From positions 310,001 to 374,000 of the forward strand of contig NC_013079.1 of NCBI RefSeq assembly GCF_000142805.1: 64,000 nucleotides of DNA. Direction: 5' to 3'. This DNA comes from Lachancea thermotolerans CBS 6340 (Eukaryota > Ascomycota > Saccharomycetes > Saccharomycetales > Saccharomycetaceae). The translations under genes were made by a program, and so were the position numbers. Every line of letters starts with the position of its first letter. Position 1 is the stretch's first letter. Of this stretch, positions 37,354 to 47,194 are shown piece after piece. Below the pieces are notes generated by a model. The model did no database searches, was not told the DNA's origin, and worked only from the letters and a program-made list of their open reading frames with translations.

Positions 37354-38259
37354 ATGGACGCTTTCGAGGCGCGTCTGCAGTTTCTGCAGGTCATCAAAAA
37401 CCTGCACAAAACCCTCAACGCGGCCAAGGACAACTCGCCGCTGTCGGGCGCCAGCCAACAGCAGAACGACCCGGTCCAGTTCTACCTTCGACACTACGAG
37501 CACCACTACGAGGACTTTCAGCAGTGCCTGCTGGATTCGGCACAGAAGATGGACTCTTTGGACAGGCTCAACGTACTGATATACTGGAGCCGCTTGGTGT
37601 CGATGTTGTGGCCTCGCTGCAGAAAGGAGCTTGACGGCGAGCAAAACACCGCGAGCAAAGTCGTGTACAACCATCTGCTGGGCCAGCTCGACCAGATATT
37701 CGCGCTGGTGCTTCCCGCAGAGGATTGGAAGTCTTTGACCAACCTGAAAGTTTGCGTGGACATCTTCGTGTTTCTGAACAGGCTCTGCCAGGTGCTCGAG
37801 TCTCCATCCGAGGAGCCTCTGCTGTTCTGTGGTGGCCAGGAACTGCTGCAAAGCCTGGGGACCTCGTACAGTTCTCCGCTACCAGAGGCCGCGGCCGAGC
37901 TGCCATGGTTTCGGCCCCAGGGCTTCCCAAAAGACTACAAGCAAGCGCTTTCTGATACCCTCACATTACTCATAGACCGCAGAAAACACGCGGCCTTCCT
38001 CCAGGAAGTCTACCGTGTCAATGGCGTATGTGCCATTCCTACAAGTACCACTAACAGCACCATACTGCATCGCATGGAAAGCGATCGCGAGCGACACAAA
38101 AAGTCCAAAGAGCACATGTGGTTTACTGAAAGAGACTTCATGCTCGATCCCCGCGAGTTCGACCTCCTTTGGGGGTCACTCGATGGGATGTCTAAGAATG
38201 ACTTTGCTGACGTTCGGGACATTAATAACATCGCTCAAAATAGCTACATGTATAATTAA
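37354..38259 (+). CDS. CTK3: Gamma subunit of CTD kinase I
   Basis: 301 residues (S. cerevisiae Ctk3, 296). With Ctk1 and Ctk2 it forms CTDK-I, which phosphorylates Ser2 of the Pol II C-terminal repeats, opposing the Fcp1 phosphatase encoded 5 kb away. The N-terminal CID-like helical domain starts MDAFEARLQFLQVIKNLHKT and contains FYLRHYEHHYEDFQQCLLDS and RLNVLIYWSRLV; the C-terminal conserved block is RDFMLDPREFDLLWGSLDGM. Position between DAT1 and BUL matches YML112W. Confidence 0.94.
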   Translation: MDAFEARLQFLQVIKNLHKTLNAAKDNSPLSGASQQQNDPVQFYLRHYEHHYEDFQQCLLDSAQKMDSLDRLNVLIYWSRLVSMLWPRCRKELDGEQNTASKVVYNHLLGQLDQIFALVLPAEDWKSLTNLKVCVDIFVFLNRLCQVLESPSEEPLLFCGGQELLQSLGTSYSSPLPEAAAELPWFRPQGFPKDYKQALSDTLTLLIDRRKHAAFLQEVYRVNGVCAIPTSTTNSTILHRMESDRERHKKSKEHMWFTERDFMLDPREFDLLWGSLDGMSKNDFADVRDINNIAQNSYMYN

Positions 38260-38547
38260 TGAAGTTACGGCCGCTACTAGCGCTACAGTCGATCGACTCA
38301 GGTGCGAACAACGTGGGAAAAAGGGGCGCTGTCCCCCACCAACTGTCTCGTTTGCATACCTGGCCCAAAAACTTTTCCAATTTAAGCTCTACAAAAATAA
38401 TTGAGCTCATCACACACATACATAATTTAAGATAGCAGTAGTGAAACGCACCATAAACCTTTCTGTATAGGCTGAACAAGTCTTTCGTTGAACCGGCGTG
38501 CTTCATTATTTAGCTTCAAAATAGGACCTCCACACAGCGCAACACAG

Positions 38548-41199
38548 ATGCACAATGAAAGAAGGCCTCGATTCGAGCTGGGAAAGCAAGATCCATCTAC
38601 TGGTAGAGGCAGATCTTCTTCCCCTTCGCTTTTCTTCAAAAGCTCTTCCTCATCCAACCTTTTGAGGCTTAGGAAGGCCCACTCGCCAAGTAAGGAACCC
38701 AGAAGCACGTCGTCGTCGCGTGCCACGCTCGACTCTCTCGTCTGCAACAAGGAACAAAACTCTGCCAGCTCTTCCTCGAGTAATATGATGGTAGATGTCC
38801 TTCCATCCTTCGAGCTCTACAACACCTTGCATAGGCACATCCCTCAAGGTAACGTGAATCCCGATCTGCACGATTACCCACCAACATACCAGGAGGTGCA
38901 ATCTCGTGCACCCACTTTGACCCCAGATTCACATGAGACAACTACGGTCGCGAATGCTTCCTCGACATCTGTGGATAGTACCGCACATGGAGGTCGCAGC
39001 TCTATATCAGGAGATCAGCTTTTGAATCTCGAAGCTTTAAGCACTTTGCATGAGCCCATTCAGGATGATTTGGGTGACTCTGACAATATCTACATTGACA
39101 AACTCTACTCGCTCCCCAAGCTCACGACCCCAATCGAGATCAGCATCCGCGTAACAAAGGAACCTGCCGTGGCTGATAGGAAGGTGGATGATGAATCGAT
39201 CTTGAAAGAGTATACTTCGGGGGACATTATTCATGGCTATGTTGTGATTGAGAATAGGTCAACTCAGCGTCAAAAGTTTGAAATGTTTTATGTGACATTA
39301 GAAGGACGCGCAACTTCTGTGGACAGAGAATGCGGTAAACGTACGGTTAAGAGGTTCTTGAGAATGGTTGATATCAGTGCTAGCTGGTCCTATTCTAACA
39401 TCGACGTTTCAAACGGCGTGAGCTATGTTCCGGGCCGAAGAGATTTCGAGAACTGTGTCATTGGACTCAACAACAATAGGGTGCTGGAACCTCATGTTAG
39501 ATACAAAAAGTATTTCATGTTCAAGCTCCCTACTCATTTGTTAGATGTCTCTTGTAAACATCAACAATTCTCACACTGCCTAGTCCCGCCTGCTTTTGGT
39601 ATTGACGTCACCAAGGCTAGTGGAAAGTACTCGAGCATAAAGGTTAACCCCATGCTGGGATACGGCCATCTGGGGACCAAAGGTTCGCCCATTCTCACAA
39701 ACGATTTATCGACTGAGGACGTGTCGATCAACTATACCATCGACACAAAAGTTGTGGGGAAAGACTCTAAAAGCAAGAAACTCAACATTTTGAAGGAACG
39801 CGAGTATAATCTTCGATTCATACCATTCGGGTTTTGCCGACCTTTCTCCGGAGAGAGGGCGCCACTCAACCAACTCCAAGACATGTCAAAACTCATTCAG
39901 GAGAGAATCGAAGCTTTGAAAAAGGTTTTCAAACGGCTAGACACAAATGAATGCATCACAAGCGAGGATCTTCATAATACAGACATAAGTGGAACAGCAG
40001 TTGATCCCACAGATGTTGACTCCGAAGATATAATGAGACGTAAGCTAGACCAGCTATACGTTAGCAACCGCGTCGATCCCGTTTGTTCCTCTTTTCCACT
40101 AAGAAGCTCTAAAATCAACAAAGACAAGGACAAAAAGGTGGAGGTAGAGTTCAAATACAACTACAAAGACAAGCAGAAATCTGCCAACAAACTAAAAAAG
40201 GGAATATTTGGCAGCTTTGGACCATCTACCCAATCACATTCTACACAACCAACATCTTCCAATAAATCAGGCATCATCATCATAACCTCAAAAATACCCA
40301 AAAGAGGTCTCCCCTACGTGGAGCCATCCCTACTCAAAAAGACAAATAAACTGGAGAGCAAGAGCGAACAGAATCAAGAAAATTGGTACAACCTTCAGGC
40401 TTCCCTGCCTGATAAAGAAAAGGAAATCTTATCCAGCTTCGACATAGGCCTAAGGTGCATCCAAGCCAACAACTGCAAATCCCACCTTCCCCCACAGATC
40501 CAAACAGTCACTACTGAACTCATTTGTATCACAGCAAAGTCAATAAACTCAATTCCAATTAAGCTAAATGCTGATTTGTTGTTGAAGAAAGAAAGGTTGG
40601 ATGACATTCAAAAGGTGTTCAAGGCTTTCAAGGCCGAGATGGTTGAATTGAAGGCAAAGTTTGATGAAAATTTTGAGCAGCTGAACGAGCTATTCAGCAA
40701 GTCAAGAAGATCAAGTATTCATCAGGAGCTTAAATTTACTGACTTTTTGTCTGAACAGCTCATGACTAATATTGAGAGTATATGCACACTGCGTACTGAC
40801 GTTAGATCTTTACACAACATATTCAAGAAGCAGTCACAAACTCTGGAGAACGACGACAAAATCAGCGACTCGGCGCCCAATAAAAGCGCGAGTACTGCCA
40901 GCATTTTATCGAACACATTTAGCGGTTCTTCGTCGAACAGTAGCGTTCACACTTCGACCGCCGAGAAACTCAAAAACCAACTGCTTCACGAGTGGGTGAA
41001 GACTGGTGATGGGGAATACGAAAGAACTGTCACCGTTAACCTCCATATGAACGATGATATCAAGGAAACATTGATTCCAACATTTGAAAGTTGCTTGATT
41101 TCAAGACTGTATTGCATACGGGTAAACATCAAATTTGAGGGTCAATTAGGGGTTGCGACCGTTGATGTACCTGTTCAGATTAGAATGTTAGAGCCATGA
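38548..41199 (+). CDS. BUL1: Arrestin-like adaptor of the Rsp5 ubiquitin ligase (Bul1/Bul2)
   Basis: 883 residues from the ATG at 38548 (an in-frame TTG at 38488 is rejected); S. cerevisiae Bul1 has 976 and Bul2 920. The PY motif PPTY at residues 111-114 is the docking site for Rsp5 WW domains. The Bul1 N-terminal arrestin-like domain covers about residues 190-450 (SGDIIHGYVVIENRSTQRQK, FEMFYVTLEGRATSVD), and the Bul1 C-terminal domain ends CIRVNIKFEGQLGVATVDVP. These proteins direct permease ubiquitylation and sorting. A single gene here corresponds to both YMR275C and YML111W. Confidence 0.93.
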   Translation: MHNERRPRFELGKQDPSTGRGRSSSPSLFFKSSSSSNLLRLRKAHSPSKEPRSTSSSRATLDSLVCNKEQNSASSSSSNMMVDVLPSFELYNTLHRHIPQGNVNPDLHDYPPTYQEVQSRAPTLTPDSHETTTVANASSTSVDSTAHGGRSSISGDQLLNLEALSTLHEPIQDDLGDSDNIYIDKLYSLPKLTTPIEISIRVTKEPAVADRKVDDESILKEYTSGDIIHGYVVIENRSTQRQKFEMFYVTLEGRATSVDRECGKRTVKRFLRMVDISASWSYSNIDVSNGVSYVPGRRDFENCVIGLNNNRVLEPHVRYKKYFMFKLPTHLLDVSCKHQQFSHCLVPPAFGIDVTKASGKYSSIKVNPMLGYGHLGTKGSPILTNDLSTEDVSINYTIDTKVVGKDSKSKKLNILKEREYNLRFIPFGFCRPFSGERAPLNQLQDMSKLIQERIEALKKVFKRLDTNECITSEDLHNTDISGTAVDPTDVDSEDIMRRKLDQLYVSNRVDPVCSSFPLRSSKINKDKDKKVEVEFKYNYKDKQKSANKLKKGIFGSFGPSTQSHSTQPTSSNKSGIIIITSKIPKRGLPYVEPSLLKKTNKLESKSEQNQENWYNLQASLPDKEKEILSSFDIGLRCIQANNCKSHLPPQIQTVTTELICITAKSINSIPIKLNADLLLKKERLDDIQKVFKAFKAEMVELKAKFDENFEQLNELFSKSRRSSIHQELKFTDFLSEQLMTNIESICTLRTDVRSLHNIFKKQSQTLENDDKISDSAPNKSASTASILSNTFSGSSSNSSVHTSTAEKLKNQLLHEWVKTGDGEYERTVTVNLHMNDDIKETLIPTFESCLISRLYCIRVNIKFEGQLGVATVDVPVQIRMLEP

Positions 41200-41696
41200 A
41201 CCTCCGCACCTCAGTAGTTTGGCTTTTACATTACATATCGACAAAAATGCTTTTATAGAGATGTTGAAGATTCGCGCTCATTGGGACGGCACGTTTTTGC
41301 GTACCGAGACTGGTTCTACTGCGCTCGCAACTGGACGAGCTTTTTGCACAGAAGTTGCCCCTCTTTCGCCGTCATTTGGAGGACAGGTGTCAGCTACTTC
41401 GTTAGAGATCTTTTGAAGTAAGAAACGTCTGAAAAAAATAATCACGATGAGTATAAGTTAAAGATTCATTACAGCGATTTTTCTGTGAATTAACAAGCGA
41501 GGTGAGACAGAACCTGGCCAGACATGATTAAGAACAATGTCCTAACGATTAAATAGTTTTCGAAGACGAAATGTGAATCGAGAGTTGGATAAGCACCAGC
41601 TTCAATCCAACTAATCGCTGCGTACGTTGTACCACTGCCATTAGAATTTCATCGTACACCACAAATGATCACCTCGAGCTGTGGCCTAGAAAACTA
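41200..41696. other. Intergenic region between BUL and RCE1
   Basis: 497 bases. In S. cerevisiae the YML track has COQ5 (YML110C) next to BUL2, but no COQ5-like frame occurs here. No element recognised. Confidence 0.45.
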
Positions 41697-42644
41697 ATGG
41701 CTCTGGCACCGCTACTCATTTCACTCTACGTGTCAGTTTCGTATGTTGCTGCAATCCATTTGTGGTCCAAGAAGGTGACCGACTACAAAATACGGCGCGA
41801 TGATCCTAAGGTGATTAAAACGAGAATGCGCCGCGTGGTTTTGGCGACTGTCGTGAATTTGGCACTTGTCCCATTTTTGAACTCGCAGTTCTCGACACGA
41901 GGCACATCTTTCAAAGAGGGCGTCTTGGAGTTGGGACTGATTCCTGGTGTGTACAGCGGAACTAATGTTGTGTTCGACTTCCACTCTTTTCTCGTGGACA
42001 GTGGGTGTGCATTCAAATTGGCCTGTATCTTGTATTGCGGGCCGCTCCTGGATAACGTTTTATACTACGTACTGGTTCCAGGCGTCTCCTTGAGGGAGGC
42101 CGTTCAAGACATCAAAAACGAGCTTTGCGATATTTGGGGCGTACGCAACTACGTTTTTGGACCCATTACAGAGGAATTGTTCTACACTTCCATGCTTGTG
42201 AACAGCTTTTTGCTCACATCTCGAGACGACGTGACATACAGTACTGTGTTACTATTGCCACCTTTGTTTTTTGGGCTAGCGCATCTTCACCATGGATGGG
42301 AAATGTACACTCTGGGGATATACTCGGTGACGCAAGTTGTGTCTACGGCGCTCCTTCAGATGACATACACTACTCTTTTTGGGATATTCACAAACTTTGT
42401 ATACATCAGAACGGGTAGAAACTTCTGGTGCTGCTGTCTACTGCACTCGTTTGCTAACTACATGGGACTGCCAAAGATGTCTGAGCTACGCGACCAACTT
42501 GAGGCGCATCATCCCTCGCCAACAAGCGCGCTATTCTGCAAGCTTTGGAAGTGGAGCTACGTGGCGCTGTTGTTCATCGGAATCATAGGTTTCAAGAACA
42601 ATTTGTGGGGCTTAACGGATAGTAAACATGCAATTGAGCTGTAG
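41697..42644 (+). CDS. RCE1: CAAX prenyl protease 2 (type II)
   Basis: 315 residues, the same length as S. cerevisiae Rce1. It is an ER multi-pass membrane endopeptidase that removes the last three residues of prenylated CAAX proteins such as Ras. The ABI/CPBP family catalytic elements are present: GPITEELFYTSML with the Glu pair 159-160, FFGLAHLHHG with His196, and LLHSFANYMGLP with His250 and Asn254. Several hydrophobic helices are evident, beginning at LLISLYVSVSYVAAI. Position between BUL and ZDS matches YMR274C. Confidence 0.95.
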   Translation: MALAPLLISLYVSVSYVAAIHLWSKKVTDYKIRRDDPKVIKTRMRRVVLATVVNLALVPFLNSQFSTRGTSFKEGVLELGLIPGVYSGTNVVFDFHSFLVDSGCAFKLACILYCGPLLDNVLYYVLVPGVSLREAVQDIKNELCDIWGVRNYVFGPITEELFYTSMLVNSFLLTSRDDVTYSTVLLLPPLFFGLAHLHHGWEMYTLGIYSVTQVVSTALLQMTYTTLFGIFTNFVYIRTGRNFWCCCLLHSFANYMGLPKMSELRDQLEAHHPSPTSALFCKLWKWSYVALLFIGIIGFKNNLWGLTDSKHAIEL

Positions 42645-42954
42645 TTAAATTTGGGCCGGTAACCACTTCGGATGCTCTAACTGTCGCTACCTCATCGGTT
42701 GATCTACTGAACAGTTCCGTACAAAGGTATATAACAAAAATTAGCAGATGCATTTAGATCCCATGGTGACCAGTACAACAACTAGTTAAGAGTCTCGAGC
42801 GTGGGAACAGACGCGACGACCTGGCAACAACCAAACCTACCCTTTTTCACTCCTTAGCCGCCGCTCCTTTCGATTTCGAGATCCCAGCCGATATAGCATC
42901 AGAATTTTTGATTCAGGCCTTTCATAATATACGCACCATAGTGCTGGAGCTATA
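42645..42954. other. Intergenic region between RCE1 and ZDS
   Basis: 310 bases containing the ZDS promoter; a pyrimidine-rich stretch near 42836-42880. No motif I can name. Confidence 0.35.
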
Positions 42955-45762
42955 ATGTCTGTTGTGAGCCAAAAGCAAGAGAATCAGGCGCTCAAAGTGG
43001 GCGATGTTCAAGGCAGGGGCAGTAACAAAGGGTCTGAACAGCCAGGACGCTCTGAAAAGCGCAAGTCAGAGGTACTAATCGCAGCACAATCATTGGATTC
43101 CGAGTTGCAACATGTGAAGAATTTGAAGAGAATATCTATTGGGTCGATGGATATGCTTATAGACCCTGAGATGGAATTTCGTGTGAGTCCTTCTCCCTCT
43201 CAACCTGCGCCAACCACAGATACCTCTCACGATCAGCAACTTTACAACAGCCACAGTGACCACGACTCCGATGACGACCTTTCTTACGTTAACGACAGCA
43301 TAGATATAACAAGCACGGAATACCTTCAAGAAAGCGAAGGAACGGGGTTTGAGTCTTTGGGCTCGTCTTCGAACGACGCCGATTGCGGCAAACGAACCCT
43401 TAGCGGAGTGCGAAGGGGCGGTCTGTCTGGTAAAACTCGCATGAACAATAATTTATCGGCCAAGGACGAAGAGTCCGTTACTCATAATCTTCTTTGGGTC
43501 CCCGCAAATCAGCACCCGAACATCAAACCCGAGAACTATCTCGAACTGGTCCAAGATACACTGCATACTCTAAAGATAGAACCTGATAATGAAGGCTCTG
43601 TTGAAGGAGGAAACGATGAAAAAATTGTGCATGCTCCTGCAGCAGCCAGCGCCAACCTGCCTCCTTCTAACCAACTGCGCTCAGGCCTCAATTCGTTGGT
43701 GCGAAGACCGTCCGGGTTGCGCAAGTCATTTACAGAACTCGAGGACCTACTGCTTCAAGAAGCTCAGGATACAAGTGGAGGTGACGAAAATGCGGAGCTT
43801 CCTTCCGCAGATAAAATGCCTTCTGTGAGACCCCGGATCGGTTCGAGAAGTTCATCCCTGAAAGATATAACTGAGGAGCTCACTCGTATTTCAAACAGGG
43901 CAGGTTTCACAGACGGTGACGCTGTGTCGCTGGCTAGAACTCTAAGCATGGCCAGCTCTTACTATACCGACGAAGATGGCGAGTCTGTTGGCAGTCCTGA
44001 AAAGAAGCCGGAAAAAGAGTATGCTTCGAGTATGCTCACAAAGAATGGATTGGCTATTCCAGCACGATCTTCGCTGAGACGCAGTAAGTTCAACACCTAC
44101 AGAATTAGAAATACAAGTGGTGGCAGCACGGCTCCATCTAACTTACGGTCGCCATCGGCTGAACATAATGAACTTGATCGGTCTCCCATTCGAGTCGACC
44201 AGAAAAACGCTCAACTACAGTCTCCAACGTCTGTAAATGACTTTAACGAAATATACGACCATTATCGTCAAAGCAGTTTTGATAGTTCTTTAGGTGCATA
44301 CCCGCATGAACATCAAAACGCCCACACATCCAATTTTCACAGCATAGCTTCGAAACGTCCAAAGGACGACACATTACTTGATTCTGAGTCAAGCCTACAC
44401 GATTTGCACAAAGGCAGCCTTAATAAGGCTCTCGACGATGAGCAACAAGCTAGTTTTAGAGGGCATGTTGAGGCAACCAATAATGATGAAAAAGACGATC
44501 ACAAGCATGCCAGTTCTCAGGCTCCACGCAAAAAAAGCGGTTGGAGTTGGTTTGGTAAGAAAAGTAGTAAGGATCAAGAGAGCTCTCCTGAACACACACA
44601 AAGGGTTTCTAGTGACTTCTTAGGTGTTAGCAGCAGTGCTAAACCTACCAATGTTCCCACAGAAAAAATCAACCATTCACGTCATAGACACTATTCGATT
44701 GATGATACTGCGAACTCTTCCACAGAATCAACTACGAGCAACACAGTGTCATCTTCACAATCTCCTACGAAGAAGCAGAGAAAGGAGAAGAAGTTTATCC
44801 AGCTGTTCAAGCGCAATAGAACCACTTCCACGAACGGACGTGAAAAGGATGACGGTCCGAGTATATCCGAAAAATTACAGAGCAGCAATGCCGTGAAGGT
44901 CCTCAAAACTCGGACTTCGTCGACCAACCTGAGAAAGAACCGCCTGAGTCCTAAAAAGACAAGGCTTTCGGGTGACGGGAGACGTGAATCAGTTAAGGAA
45001 GACTTTGGATCTACCCAAGACTATAAAGTGGTTCGGGAAGAGAAAGAGCCTCTTGCCAAGCTACAACCCTCGGTATCTTTAACTCCAAAGTCAAGGCCTC
45101 CTCTAACTCAGGACAAACCCAAACAAAATAACGTAGGAGAAGATCTTAGATTGAACAATCAAGATAAACATAGAGCGGACTCGGTGCTGGACTCGGATTC
45201 CGAGCCCGAGCTTGAAGCTGACGAAGAGGCTGGGCCAAGGACGGACGCGATACATGAAGGAATCACGGAAAGCAATACACAAGCGGAGGCTGATACCGTC
45301 ACTGCTTATGCGCCCGAGGAAACCGCTGCAGCAAGTGCAGATGATTCATTCACAAAGTCCCAGGAGCCCAATGCTCCAGAACTGCAGGCTCCGGCGGCAG
45401 GCGGTTACGTTTTACCTCCCAGAAAGCTCGCGTTTAGTGACGTGATAAAGCCAGAGCGTCCCAACGCGCCTATGAAGTTTAGTGACAGCTCATTCGGTTT
45501 CCCGCTACCGCCGCTGACAGTCTCCACTGTAGTTATGATTGACCACCGCTTACCGATCAATGTTGAGAGAGCAATCTACAGGCTCAGTCACTTGAAACTG
45601 GGCGATCCAAAGAGAGAACTGCGCCAACAAGTCATCTTAAGCAATTTCATGTATGCCTACCTGAATCTCGTGAACCACAGCCTCTATCTACAGCAACTTG
45701 ATGAAGAAGGCCCCACAGGTGTGGACGCGGCTGGGATGGATGGTATGACAGCGTCTCTCTGA
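42955..45762 (+). CDS. ZDS1: Zds1/Zds2 family regulator of PP2A-Cdc55
   Basis: 935 residues (S. cerevisiae Zds1 915, Zds2 942). Most of the protein is disordered, Ser-rich and charged; the Zds C-terminal domain is clear at about residues 845-920 (PPLTVSTVVMIDHRLPINVE, ERAIYRLSHLKLGDPKRELR, QQVILSNFMYAYLNLVNHSL). In S. cerevisiae this domain binds the Cdc55 subunit of PP2A, controlling mitotic exit, polarity and mRNA export factors. A conserved LLWVPANQHPNIKPENYLEL segment near residues 179-198 is the other recognisable block. The single copy stands for both YMR273C and YML109W. Confidence 0.93.
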   Translation: MSVVSQKQENQALKVGDVQGRGSNKGSEQPGRSEKRKSEVLIAAQSLDSELQHVKNLKRISIGSMDMLIDPEMEFRVSPSPSQPAPTTDTSHDQQLYNSHSDHDSDDDLSYVNDSIDITSTEYLQESEGTGFESLGSSSNDADCGKRTLSGVRRGGLSGKTRMNNNLSAKDEESVTHNLLWVPANQHPNIKPENYLELVQDTLHTLKIEPDNEGSVEGGNDEKIVHAPAAASANLPPSNQLRSGLNSLVRRPSGLRKSFTELEDLLLQEAQDTSGGDENAELPSADKMPSVRPRIGSRSSSLKDITEELTRISNRAGFTDGDAVSLARTLSMASSYYTDEDGESVGSPEKKPEKEYASSMLTKNGLAIPARSSLRRSKFNTYRIRNTSGGSTAPSNLRSPSAEHNELDRSPIRVDQKNAQLQSPTSVNDFNEIYDHYRQSSFDSSLGAYPHEHQNAHTSNFHSIASKRPKDDTLLDSESSLHDLHKGSLNKALDDEQQASFRGHVEATNNDEKDDHKHASSQAPRKKSGWSWFGKKSSKDQESSPEHTQRVSSDFLGVSSSAKPTNVPTEKINHSRHRHYSIDDTANSSTESTTSNTVSSSQSPTKKQRKEKKFIQLFKRNRTTSTNGREKDDGPSISEKLQSSNAVKVLKTRTSSTNLRKNRLSPKKTRLSGDGRRESVKEDFGSTQDYKVVREEKEPLAKLQPSVSLTPKSRPPLTQDKPKQNNVGEDLRLNNQDKHRADSVLDSDSEPELEADEEAGPRTDAIHEGITESNTQAEADTVTAYAPEETAAASADDSFTKSQEPNAPELQAPAAGGYVLPPRKLAFSDVIKPERPNAPMKFSDSSFGFPLPPLTVSTVVMIDHRLPINVERAIYRLSHLKLGDPKRELRQQVILSNFMYAYLNLVNHSLYLQQLDEEGPTGVDAAGMDGMTASL

Positions 45763-45764
45763 GA

Positions 45765-45787
45765 ATATATATATGTATATATGTATA
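45765..45787 (+). terminator. TA-rich 3'-end efficiency element after ZDS
   Basis: Three bases after the ZDS stop a run of TATATA/TATGTA repeats begins, matching the yeast polyadenylation efficiency element (TATATA and variants). Confidence 0.5.
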
Positions 45788-45922
45788 CTGGACATATATC
45801 AACTCATAGCATTAACAGCATCTCAGCACGTGATCATCTCATCTGAGAGCTATAATTTTCTTCACTCGCTGCCGCGATGAGCTAAGGCATCCACACAAAG
45901 CGGAACGCCGAGGTAGCTCAAG

Positions 45923-46264
45923 ATGTCGGACGAGCGCAATTACCGCATGTTGGTTTTGGTCGAGGATGTGTTGGAGCAAGCTGGAGAGAAAAACGAACAA
46001 GAAACGAAGGGCGAGGGCGCCCCAAAGGCCACTCACGAGTTCGTCGATGAGCTGATACTGCCCTTTGAAATTGACGACATGGACAAGCTGAACGAATGGT
46101 TTGACAAATTCGATGCAGACATTTGCATTCCCAATGAGGGCTTTATCAAATACGAGATCAGCAGTGACGGGCTCGTGGTGTTGTTGCTGGACAGGTCGAA
46201 AGAAGACGTGGTAGCGCAGGTGCGCAAGTTTGTAGAAGCCGAGTCAGGCGACGAGATAAACTAG
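45923..46264 (+). CDS. Conserved small acidic protein of unknown function (YML108W family)
   Basis: 113 residues (S. cerevisiae YML108W, 105). Strong family match: YRMLVLVEDVLE near the start, HEFVDELILPFEIDDMDKLN, WFDKFDADICIPNEGFIKYE and ISSDGLVVLLLD. The S. cerevisiae protein has a small alpha/beta fold but no assigned function; I do not add one. A CACGTG box (45827-45832) and an exact PAC-type GCGATGAG (45874-45881, 42 bases before the ATG) precede it. Position between ZDS and the SCS7/PML39 pair matches the YML track. Confidence 0.93.
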   Translation: MSDERNYRMLVLVEDVLEQAGEKNEQETKGEGAPKATHEFVDELILPFEIDDMDKLNEWFDKFDADICIPNEGFIKYEISSDGLVVLLLDRSKEDVVAQVRKFVEAESGDEIN

Positions 46265-46367
46265 AGGATATATAACGGGAAAGCAGCAGTGCATCATAAC
46301 TTCATCAATAACGAGGATCGGTGCTATAAGGTTCGCTAACGAATGCGCCTATAAAAAAATGTTCACC

Positions 46368-46373
46368 AAAAAA
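46368..46373 (-). terminator. RNA polymerase III terminator of the tRNA-Ser gene
   Basis: A T6 run on the minus strand begins three bases after the mature tRNA end, with a second T7 run about 12 bases beyond. Confidence 0.85.
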
Positions 46374-46376
46374 TTT

Positions 46377-46458
46377 CGACAACTGCAGGATTCGAACCTG
46401 CGCGGGCAGAGCCCAAAAGATTTCTAATCTTACGCCTTAACCACTCGGCCAAATTGCC
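46377..46458 (-). tRNA. tRNA-Ser, anticodon AGA
   Basis: An 82-base gene on the minus strand beginning GGCAATTTGGCCGAGTGG and ending GCAGTTGTCG. Anticodon AGA lies at tRNA positions 34-36 (genomic 46425-46423), preceded by the invariant T33. It has the long serine variable arm, a TTCGAAT T-loop, paired acceptor ends and no intron. It differs only slightly from the S. cerevisiae tRNA-Ser(AGA). It reads the UCU/UCC codons. Confidence 0.97.
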
Positions 46459-47194
46459 TACTTGATAGTAACGGATGAGAAACACAGCTAACTACAGAAT
46501 TTTCACTGTCATGAATTCATCTTTTATTAATCTTTATAGCCGTTCAGTTCCTAGCGTCTTTACGCGAGTGTTGCAAGGTAAAAATCAGTACGCATTTTGG
46601 CCCTAAGTTCTTTCTACGCACTCCACGCCCTCGTTCGTAGTTCCCCATTTTTTTTTGAATGGAATGTTTTTTTTATGTTAGTAGGATTAAACGTTACATT
46701 AAACAACGGGAAGTGCTTCTCGTGATGCGAGACGGCGAGAGACGGGCTTACCTCCCATTATCGGTTTGGAAAACGCGCTCCCGCGCTCACCCCATTCCGG
46801 CAACGGGCAGCTTATGTAATTATTTTGGGCCGCCGTGTTGACTTTGACACGCGCTACTTGAAGCGCCAAGACCGCCAAACCATTTCCAAATAGCGCTCAA
46901 AACACGCGGTTTCCTGGTGGCACCGGTCCCCCGGTGCTACGCTCTCTCTGCAGCTCTTCCGGTCGCCGTTCCGCGTCCAACACCAATCGGCTGCGTCGAT
47001 CCGTGTGTAGCGACCAAAGCCGATGGCTCCGTCGGTAAGCACTGTTTTATAAACGAATGAAGATATTTCACTATATAAACCAAAACTATCCGAGAGCACA
47101 CCATTAAGCGATATAAGACGCATAAATCGCACACCCGGAGACTTTGAAATCGCAGGTTGCCACGCACGTGTATCGGACTCGAATTACGCGAAAA
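46459..47194. other. Intergenic region between tRNA-Ser and SCS7
   Basis: 736 bases holding the 5' flank of the tRNA (minus) and the SCS7 promoter. A T9 run lies near 46648-46656 and an ACCAAT box near 46981-46986; a CACGTG (47165-47170) is 25 bases before the SCS7 ATG. No solo LTR or other mobile-element end was recognised beside the tRNA. Confidence 0.45.

Noticed and set aside
46459-47140. Solo LTR or other insertion beside the tRNA-Ser gene, a common site in yeasts
   Set aside because: No terminal repeats, target duplication or element-derived coding sequence could be seen.
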